A stretch of DNA of 64,000 nucleotides from Eupeodes corollae (lineage: Eukaryota > Arthropoda > Insecta > Diptera > Syrphidae). Shown piece after piece: positions 56,046 to 64,000 of this stretch. The stretch is from positions 84,808,315 through 84,872,314 of the forward strand of contig NC_079147.1 in the NCBI RefSeq assembly GCF_945859685.1, given 5' to 3'. Numbering within the stretch: position 1 is the stretch's first letter; each line of letters opens with the position of its first letter. A program made the translations under genes and the position numbers. The notes under the pieces are model-generated. The model had not been told where the DNA came from. It worked only from the letters and a program-made list of their open reading frames with translations, and did not search any database.

Positions 56046-57095
56046 CTTTTTAGGAATACTAACATAGCATTGGCTTTCGAGATTAAATAATCATAATGCG
56101 GTACGAAGCTAAGTTTCTGATCAAAATTTAGAATACAAAAGAATGACAACGGGATGAAAACGAGGGAAAATTACATTTAGAAATATTAAAGTGCAATCTA
56201 TTAACAGCACACCAATTAACAACATTATTAAGATAGTCTTGAAGAAGACTGCAGTCATATATACTTTTTAAAGACTTAAAAACCTTGAGGTCATCAGCAT
56301 AAAGCAGACATTTTGAATTCATAATATACAAAGGCAAATCATTTATGAAAAGCAGAAAAAGTATAGGTCCCAAATGACTTCCCTGAGGAACTCCAGATCG
56401 GTTAAAGATAACCTTTCACATTTTGTTCCCAATACGTACAAATTGCCTTCGTCCAGTCAAATAACTGGACAACCATTTAAGCAAAGAAGAGTGAAACCCC
56501 ATTAACTGTTATTTTCTTATAAGTATTTGATGTTAAACCCTGTCAAAGGCCTTTTCAAAGTCAGTAAATATAACATCTACTTGACAACCATCCTCTAATT
56601 CAGTTCTTAAGAAATTAAAAAATAAAGTTAAATTGCAAGTGGTAGATCCACCGGTAAAGAACCCAGGTTGGGGTTCGCAGATGTAGTTCTTCACTTCATT
56701 ATAAATTTTTCGATTTAGAATTACTTTGAAAATTTTCGGGATCAATGCAATTTAGATACAGGACGATAATTAGAAATGTTTTGTCTTGAATCTGATTTGA
56801 ATATTGGGGTTATTAAGTATACTTTCTATGAATCCAGAAATTCCCCAGTTTGTAAAGATAAGTTGAAGATTGAAGTAAGTGCTATTGCCATAAACTCCGA
56901 ACAGTTTTTGAAAAATATGGGTGGAATGTTGTCAGGAGGTTTTAGTCCAAACTCAACAATTCAGCCCTTACTTCATCCACAGTTAGAATCACATAAGATT
57001 TTTTATATTACTTCTCCTATAAATATTACTAAGAAAAAACTGAACGTATCACAAATTTTCTCACATTTCGATACAGCTCCTTCATAAAACCTATC
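56046..57095 (-). mobile_element. CR1/jockey-like LINE (LINE-K), RT fragment
   Basis: Minus strand RT, in order: NISNYRPVSKLH (about 56747-56783), IPKIFKVILNRKIYN (about 56697-56745), GFFTGGSTTCNL (about 56626-56662), QVDVIFTDFEKAFDRV (about 56533-56580; first catalytic Asp), WLSSYLTGRRQFVRIG (about 56430-56478), SGVPQGSHLGPILFLLFIND (56340-56400), and the intact catalytic box CLLYADDLKVF (about 56278-56310). It ends at about 56130. The frame shifts between 56373 and 56533. No RNase H is seen. Probably the same or a sister family to 61915-62758. S-element sequence lies on both sides but in opposite orientations. Confidence 0.8.
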
Positions 57096-57099
57096 GTTG

Positions 57100-57402
57100 G
57101 AAAACCTATCGTTTTTCTTTTACTATTAAGGAAAAAACTTTCAATTCGATTTTTTTCGCAATTTTGATTTAAAAAAAGTAGTTTAAAACCAATATCTCAA
57201 AGTTTTGAAAAGATATTTGTGTCGAAAATCAATTTTTTACCAACTTTATGTTTGTTTTTTTTTAGCTTTTTATTTTTTTATTAAAAAAAGACTGTCAATT
57301 CGATTTTTTTTCAAAAATTTTACAAGATGTTTAAAACGTTTTTTTTCTATGCACAAAATTGTTTTGGAGATAAAATCATTTTGTATTCCTAAATTTTAAA
57401 CT
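57100..57402 (+). repeat. S-element fragment, plus orientation, about 1.5 monomers
   Basis: Monomer markers in plus orientation (AAAACTTTCAATTCGATTTT, AGATATTTGTGTCGAAAATC, GACTGTCAATTCG). It ends abruptly in ATTCCTAAATTTTAAAC, where a minus-oriented S-element starts. Confidence 0.7.
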
Positions 57403-59168
57403 TCAAATAGGAAGTTATTGTAATGGGTACGATTTGTCAAATTGAAAATTTTGACATTTCTCGACGTTTCAAGGTCCCTAGAGTCGAAATAAACCATTTT
57501 TAGAAATATGTCTGTGCGTGCGTGTGTACGTTCGTACGTCCGTACGTTCGCGACGTTTTTTTCGCTGTCCATAGCTCAAGAACCAGAAGAGATATCGATT
57601 TCAAATAAATTTTGTTATACAGATAATAAGGCAGAAAGATGCAGAAAGGGCTCTCAAGAAAATTGCGTGGGTGGTTTTTTTACCTAAGCAGTTTGAAAAA
57701 AAGGTGAACATTTTAGTTAATCCTAAATATCTTACGAACCAAAAACGCTAGAGATTGAATCAAATTTTATATAATACAGTGTAACGTGATATCAAAGAAT
57801 TATATTTTTTGAAAAAAATCTATTAAACGTGTTTTTTTTATAAATCAAAAAAACTGAAAAAAAAATTTGTTACCTCCAAAATTTTATGACTAAAATATGA
57901 TTTCATCTCCAAAACCATTTTGTGCAACAAAGAATAATGTTTTTGACATCTGATAGCATTTAGAGAACAATCGAATTGACAGTTTTTTTTATAAAAAAAA
58001 AAAAAATCCAAAAAAAAAACATTACTCAAAATTGGTAAAAATTGAATATCGACTCAAATATCTTTTCAAAAACTTGAAATTTGGGCTTGAATCTTATTTT
58101 ATCATATTAGAAATATTATTTTTAACATTCTGAAAAATGTTGAGAAAAATCGAATTGCCAGTTTTTTTACAAAAAATAAAAACCTAAAAAAAATGTATAA
58201 AAGTTGGTAAAAATTGATTTTCGACTCAAATGTCTTTCCAAAACTTTGAGATATTGGCTTTAATTTACTTTTATCTTTTAAAAAAATATTGTTGTTAACA
58301 TTCAGTAAAATTTTGAAAAAAATCGTATTGACATTTTTTGTGCAAAAAACTAAAAACCTAAACAAAATTTAACAAAAGTTGGTAAGAATTGATTTTCGAC
58401 TCAAATATCTTTTCAAAAATTTGAAATATTAGCTTCTATTTAGTTTTTGCTTATAAGTAATATTGTTTTCAACATTAGGACAAAGTTTGAGAAAAATTGA
58501 ACTGACAGTTTTTTTTAAAAAAAATAAAAACCGAAAAAAAATAACAAAAGTTGGTAAAAATTGATTTTCGACTCAAATATATTTTCAAATATTGTTGATA
58601 TTGGCTTTAAACTACTTTTATCTTTCAAAAATTATTGTTGCTCACATTCAGTAAAATTTTGAAAAACATCAGATTGACAGGTTTTGTACAAAAAATTATA
58701 AACTTAAACAAAATTTAACAAAAGTTGGTAAGAATTGATTTTCACCTTAAATATCTTTTCAAAAATTTGAAATATTGGCTTCAAACTAATTTTATCTTAT
58801 AGGAAATATTGTTTTCAATATTCGATAAAATTAAAAAAAATCGAATTGAAAGTTTTTCTTACAAAAAATAAAACTAAAAAAAAATACTAAAACTTGGTAC
58901 AAATTTACTTTCGACTCAAATAGATTTTCAAAAATTAAAAATATTGGCTTCAAACTTATTTTATTTCACAGAAAATATTGTTTTCGATATTCAGTAATTT
59001 TTATATAAAAATCGAACAATCCGTTTTTTCATAAAAAAATAGATTAAAAAAAAAAAATAGCACGCAAAACTGGTAAAAATTGATACGAGTACATATAGAC
59101 AAACTTTTAAGCAAGAAAAATCGACAGACGGGATGGGAAGTTATCAGTGTGGGTCGCAACCCAGCCTC
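57403..59168 (-). repeat. S-element copy 5 (about 1.77 kb, longest)
   Basis: End B at 57403 has a slightly altered hairpin (AACTTCAAATAGGAAGTT). It is followed by CAAGGTCCCTAGAGTCGAAA, an ACGT-rich tract (57516-57555) and the constant region with GCGTGGGTGGTTTTTTTACC. The array has seven markers at about 57978, 58157, 58329, 58503, 58675, 58847 and 59016 (spacing 169-179). End A is CAGTGTGGGTCGCAACCCAG followed by CCTCTTTT, ending at about 59168. Confidence 0.85.
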
Positions 59169-61914
59169 TTTTTTGTACCTAATTTTGGACTCCCTAAGAA
59201 ATGTATTGTAAAAATTAAAAATTGATTTTTTTAACTTCTTGACGTTTCAAGGCCTCTAGAATATAAATCATTTGTTTTTAGATCGGTAACTGTGTGTATG
59301 TTCAGGATATCTTATTTTTAGTCATCCACATATCTCAATAAGCATTAAAGATAATGACTTCAAATACTGTTTTTTTTAAACAATAACATTGAAATCTGCA
59401 AAAATTACTTTTAAAAATTACAAAATATGCTGTTTTTTTATGACAATTAAGAAAAAAAAATTGGTTGACCTTGATTGAACTTGGATATCTGAATTTAAAA
59501 AAAAAACTTCTACATACAATTTTCTAAGAATAAGAGATGATATTCCTACTAAAATAATTGTATTCGCCCTAAAATATTGACTTTTGAATTGACTTTCGAC
59601 TTTAAATTATAGAAAACCAAGTAAGATGTTGACTTCAAATTTATTTCATCTTATACAAAATACAGTTGTTAACAAATGGTGAAATTTTTATAAAAGTAAA
59701 CTTCTACCAAAAATTTGGTTCACAAAAAATATAATTTGCAAATTTTTAAGGACATTAAAGAAATGTTATGAGGCTTGGTCCATGTCCCAGACTATTATTT
59801 TAATTAATTTCCTTGATTTTTAAAAAGGATTTTTCCACATTCAAATAATGTTTTGACAAAACATGTTATGGTTGCTTCATTTCAATACTCCTCCTTAATT
59901 TATCAATAAAAACACAAAAATACACCTTCAACGAAAAGAGACATTTTTAATAATTTATCTATTTTTAAACTTTTAATCAAAATCCACGAAGTTGTATATT
60001 TCCTATTAATCTTCTTGACAATTTAATGTTCTGCTTCTATATCCAATCATGTCAATTCAAGTTATTGTCTAGTTCACTTGGCGTGGTTTTTCGGCACCCA
60101 ACCCAATCCGGCCTTGTTTCAAAAAGTCCATTATAGTCCTTGCATTCTACACAATTCAATATCAACAGCATACACACACCTCCGCACCGCAGAAACAAAA
60201 TAAACTAATCTATTTTCAGCAGCTAACATTCAATGCCTTCACAATTGAATTGATTTTATTTTTCAAATAAATATTTGCTTAATTAATAATAATACAAAAA
60301 AAAAAAACAAAAATAACAACATCGCACGTAATCCGTTTTGCATCAGTAAATAATAAATAAACTGAATTTGCGTTATAATATTTATAAACTACTGCCGCAG
60401 CAACAAAACAGGAGTTTTCGTCCTTTTTATTTGTTCGAAAATTTCTATGTATATCCGAGAGCAAGGATACTCGTGGTGCGTACCTAGTCGTATAGAGAAT
60501 ATGATGATGATGATATTCAATTCAGGACCAATAAATAAATTGAAGTGCATTGTGCCTTGTTGTTGCTAGTTTTTGAAATTTATTTTGTCCGTATTTTGGC
60601 GTATTGGAATTGGCTAACCGGAAAAAAGGGATGCAAACACGAGCAAGTTAATTTTAATTTTTGTAGGCACTCGACTTGTTTCGCTGCTAAATGGAAAAAG
60701 GAATTTAAAATAATTACAAATGAACAATGGCAGAATTGTTCAATTTAAAAAATAGATTTATTTTCATACCAAAACAAACAAAAATAAAAACATAGATTTA
60801 AAAAAAAAACACAGAAAGTCAAATAGAAACGATAAAACTTAAATTTTGTTGATTTTATTTTCTCTATAGATAATAATTGTTTGTTGTTGTTTTGTTTCAT
60901 TTGTTAATGAATTGTTAATTAACCAATTTTTTGGAATGGAAATTCTTGAAGTTTGTCTTTTCAAGTTTATTTTTGTTTAACGAATGGAATACATTAAATT
61001 TAATATAAGATTTCAAACCAAATAAAACGCACGACTAACTCGCATTTTCTATTTCTATTTATATACGTAAAGTACATCAGGCAATTGGTATATTGGGGGG
61101 GGGGGGGTACACGGATACGGAAGGACATTGGACAGGACATGAACAAATTGAATGGAATTATTTTAAGCACGTAGATAAAACAGAAACTTTAAAAAGACAA
61201 TTATTTGGTATTGGAAGCTTTCAAAAAGTGAGTTTAAAATAGAAAAGAAGTAATTTATTTAAAAAAGTTCTAAAATCGTGTAGAAAGTTTAACTTAAGTA
61301 TTTATAGATTTTTGTTAAATTTTGGTTATATTTTTCAGGACCTTTTAAAGTTCTATGAAAACTTCAACTAATCGACCAACAAAACTGAATTTTGAGATTT
61401 TCACTTAGTGCAGTCATTAAAAACAAGTAGTCCAAAAAAGTGGGTCCCTCAATCCGTCTGACTATCTATCTGTTCAGGCCCCTACAGCCCAAAGAAGTAG
61501 GTAGATTGAGTTCAAACTTTTGTTAAATATTTTAAGTATATTCGCGTTAGGCGTTTTTATTTTTTTTTTTAATCGACAATTCGCATTTTCTCAGGAACTA
61601 ACCAATACGTTTTTTTTCAAAATTCGATGTCTCGAGAACAGATCAACATTTTTTTACGAAAATCAAAGGTAAAATGATTATTTATATTTATTTACTAGAA
61701 ACATTTGAACATTATGTTTTAAAACTTAAATTAAAAGAAATAAGCTGTAACGGTTTTCAAAAAAAAACAATTTAACTCAACGTTTTTTTGAGAAATAAAA
61801 TGGCTTTTAAATTTTTGAAGACATCCTTTCACAATCATGCTTTAGATAGAAAAGGAAGTATTAAAATCGGTCTTAATTCATTACAAAGAGAGTTTTTGGG
61901 AATAGTAATTATTT
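59169..61914. other. AT-rich DNA, no gene recognised
   Basis: About 59226-59400 has a weak match to an S-element end-B region (CTTGACGTTTCAAGGCCTCTA). The rest shows no gene; the frame 60545-60748 is unrecognised. A G13 run is at 61095-61107 and (ATG)n at about 60498-60513. Confidence 0.45.
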
Positions 61915-62758
61915 TTGCTTTTTCTCATTGACGCGGGAAAATGCCAGTGGTAAGGATTGTATTTAGTACAGGTGTAAAGTAAGGTAGAAGCAAATTAAGA
62001 ATAGCTTTAATGAAAGTTAGATTCAAATCATCAGCACCAGTGGCATTGGACTTTATACTTATGCAACTTTCAACTATTTCTCAGGCGGTCACACAATCGA
62101 AGCTGAACAAAGTGTCTGTAGAAGTTGATGGTATGGTATTGAGAGATTCATGATCTCTTGGAGCTACTAAAGCTCATGTTACTGTTTAGCTCATTTATAT
62201 TCATTGCAGCTGGAAATTATTTCTTTGTTTCCTATTCCTAGCTGGCGGAGGTTGTTCCATAGCTTATGACCATCGGACTTCACATCTAGACGAATAATTT
62301 TAATTTTGCACGTCTAACCTCTTGAACTACTTTATTTCGTAGTGATTTGTTTCCAACTTCGGTATGCTATCACGCCCATTTATTAGGTCATTAATCCTAC
62401 TAAAAACCATTGTTTATTTTCGCCATTCCTAGTTTCTGTGTTCAATGGAACGTGTTGATCAAATAAAATGCTAAGATTTGTGTTTAAAAACTCGACTTGG
62501 TCATCTGGTGAAGCCATTAGGACAATATCATTCCATGCTATCATGTTTATATCATTTTTAAGATGTGTTTTATTGATACTCTTAAAATCTCTAAACTGAA
62601 TTCTAGAAATCACTTGTTTTACATTTGAATTAAAATCATAGGTCAAAAAAATAAGATCATGTCTAGAAAAAACTGGAGTTTCGAGCTGATCATATAACAG
62701 TACTCGACCGATTTCACTCACATAGTAAAGATCTAATAGCGTACAAGATGACTGTAAA
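61915..62758 (-). mobile_element. CR1/jockey-like LINE fragment (endonuclease end and start of RT)
   Basis: Minus strand: SSCTLLDLYYVSEIG and YDQLETPVFSRHDLIFLTYD (62630-62755), where SRHD matches the SDH-type box of the APE endonuclease. RDFKSIN and AWNDIV follow, then, after a broken stretch (62160-62380), a pre-RT block SCISIKSNATGADDLNLTFI (about 62010-62070) and LLPYFTPVLNTILTTGIFPR. The catalytic RT boxes are not included. The frame 62383-62721 is the longest intact part. Confidence 0.75.
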
Positions 62759-62779
62759 AAATGGATTGGTTGAGTAATG

Positions 62780-63080
62780 TTGACAAAGTGAAAATGTTGA
62801 CATTTGAGGTCCCTAGAGTCAAAATAAAAGATTTTTAGAAAGATGTCTGTGCGTCAGTTCGACCGTACGTTTACGACGTTTATTTTTTGTCGTCTATACC
62901 TCAAAAACCAGAAAGGATATAGACTTCAAATAAATTTTGTTAAATAGATAATAATGCAGAAAAACTCAGAAAGGACTCTCAAAAAATTTCGTTGGTAGTT
63001 TTTACTCGTAGCAATTTTTTAAAAAAAGTGAAAGTTTTAGTTTATCCAAAATATCTTCCGAACCATGGTTTTGGATTAAT
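62780..63080 (-). repeat. S-element fragment, end-B region
   Basis: GAGGTCCCTAGAGTCAAAAT, AGATTTTTAGAAAGATGTCT, a shortened ACGT tract (TTCGACCGTACGTTTACGAC), ATAGACTTCAAATAAATTTT and GAGTTTATCC-type sequence follow the usual order. The hairpin itself and the monomers are missing. Confidence 0.75.
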
Positions 63081-63361
63081 TTTACCTCTTAAAGATCAAA
63101 ACGGTTTTTAATTTATTCAATTTCAAATTAACAAAAAAGTTGATACCTAGTTGACGATTTATTGTTTGATTTTGTGTAAATACGGTAAAATACGGTAAAC
63201 TTACAAATTGATGTCTAAATCATTTTTTATTTAAAAAAATAAAATATTGAGTCTATTCAAAAAGGAAGAAAAGACAAAAGGATAAATAAAGCGAATAAAT
63301 TTCATGACTTTGGACAGTTAAAGAAACTACGAACAAATTTTTCAAACTCAAAAAAATCAAA
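63081..63361. other. AT-rich spacer
   Basis: Nothing recognised between an S-element fragment and a SINE. Confidence 0.4.
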
Positions 63362-63664
63362 TGGGGTGGCGCAACAGTCCGTTGTGAACCAGGGCCTAGT
63401 GACTTACAACTCTCAACCATTCCTGTGTGCGAGTACTGTTGGCAGGAATGGAAGGGACCTACAATTTTAGGCCGAATCCGAACGGCTAGTTTGAGAAAGC
63501 ACTTTTTCATGACAAGAATTACTCTTGAAGGATTTGTCAATTCCTCGCAAGAGGCAGTACCCGCGAAAATTAATTTTTTTTTAAATTAAGGTGGCACAGG
63601 CAGGGATTGAACCCAAGACCCCTTGCATGACAGTCCAACGCACTAACCATCATGCCACGGGTAC
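63362..63664 (-). mobile_element. tRNA-derived SINE, copy 6 (fullest copy)
   Basis: About 300 bp, minus strand. The tRNA-like head is at the high end: GTACCCGTGGCATGATGG, TTAGTGCGTTGGACTGTCA, GGTCTTGGGTTCAATCCC (B box with one change, GGTTCAATCCC). Then GTGCCACC, an A-rich linker, CGCGGGTACTGCCTCTTGCG, TCCTTCAAGAGTAATTCTTG, GTGCTTTCTCAAACTAGCCG, TTCGGATTCGGCCTAAAATT, GTAGGTCCCTTCCATTCCTG, CACACAGGAATGGTTGAGAG, and GGACTGTTGCGCCACCCC at the 3' end. No target duplication is obvious. Confidence 0.85.
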
Positions 63665-63784
63665 TGCATATAAAGAAAGAATTTAGTTTGAAAAAACTTT
63701 AGGTAAATAGATATTTAGTCGAAAACAAATTTTTACCAATTTTTTTTTTGTATAATTAGCAAACACTAAAAGTGTTTTTAATAC

Positions 63785-64000
63785 CTTTAATATGCCAAAG
63801 ACACAGTGTGAGCATTAGGAAAAGATCGAAGATTTGGATAGGAGGTGTCGGTGTACATTGGTTTTAAATTTCTGAACATTGCAATGACAGGCAAAGATAG
63901 ATCGTGGCAAGGCGTTCCAAATTCGCGTAGTACGAAGGGTAAACTGATGGGCATTCCTAGAAGCGCGGGTATTACGGTTAAATTGTTTAAGGGGAGGAAT
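63785..64000 (-). mobile_element. LINE-J C-terminal fragment, cut by window end
   Basis: Matches the 1-315 and 9610-9860 copies (GGTGTCGGTGTACATTGGTT, AGCGCGGGTATTACGGTTAA, GGGGAGGAAT). It presumably continues beyond 64000. Confidence 0.7.

Noticed and set aside
57978..59030. CRISPR-like array
   Set aside because: The repeats are ~172-bp contiguous monomers with no unique spacers, in a eukaryotic genome; this is a satellite-type array.

Overview
The window looks like repeat-rich DNA from an insect, most likely a fly. The evidence is the mix of transposons (BEL/Pao, gypsy, LOA-like and jockey-like LINEs, RTE-like LINEs, mariners, a Helitron, a tRNA-derived SINE), the AT-rich composition and the (TTG)n-type microsatellites. 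I see no convincing host gene, rRNA or functional tRNA gene; almost every recognisable protein segment is a mobile-element protein. The genus cannot be fixed from the sequence alone.

Layout. 0-2 kb: two LINE remnants. 4.97-6.95 kb: a Helitron with both termini but only the helicase half of its protein. 7.1-7.8 kb: a 719-bp internally deleted gypsy element with target-site duplications (TSDs). 9.6-13 kb: decayed copies of a jockey-like LINE (here 'LINE-J'). 13-23.5 kb: several copies of an unusual repeat (here 'S-element'), which has two constant ends around a ~172-bp tandem array, plus LINE-J, a mariner fragment and a SINE. 25.5-31.6 kb: mariner copies and RTE-like LINEs, including an LOA fragment inserted into a mariner. 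34.5-39.7 kb: S-element, a mariner with both inverted repeats, LINE, SINE and another mariner. 45.2-49.8 kb: a three-level nest, LINE-J inside an LOA-like LINE inside a mariner. 50.6-55.56 kb: a BEL/Pao element with a 3' LTR and a long intact pol frame that runs into a 200-N assembly gap. 55.8-59.2 kb: S-elements in opposite orientations around a CR1/jockey-like LINE. 61.9-64 kb: LINE, S-element, SINE and LINE-J fragments.

Most elements are broken by stops, frameshifts and deletions, so the region is a graveyard in which insertion order can be read. The exception is BEL/Pao pol, which is open for about 1,300 codons and so is probably a young insertion. The stretches between elements (about 1.5-5, 7.8-9.6, 10.3-12.2, 19.6-20.9, 23.5-25.5, 31.6-34.5, 40-41.8, 42.6-45.2 and 59.2-61.9 kb) are AT-rich with simple repeats and show no gene I can support.

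The best candidate for something undescribed is the S-element: at least five long and several partial copies, with a perfect 8-bp stem hairpin at one end, a constant other end, and a variable number of ~172-bp monomers. This suggests a nonautonomous transposon that carries and disperses a satellite. The best-proved event is the repeated insertion of LOA-like LINEs into one mariner family, each with a 12-13 bp TSD and with the transposase sequence resuming on the far side.
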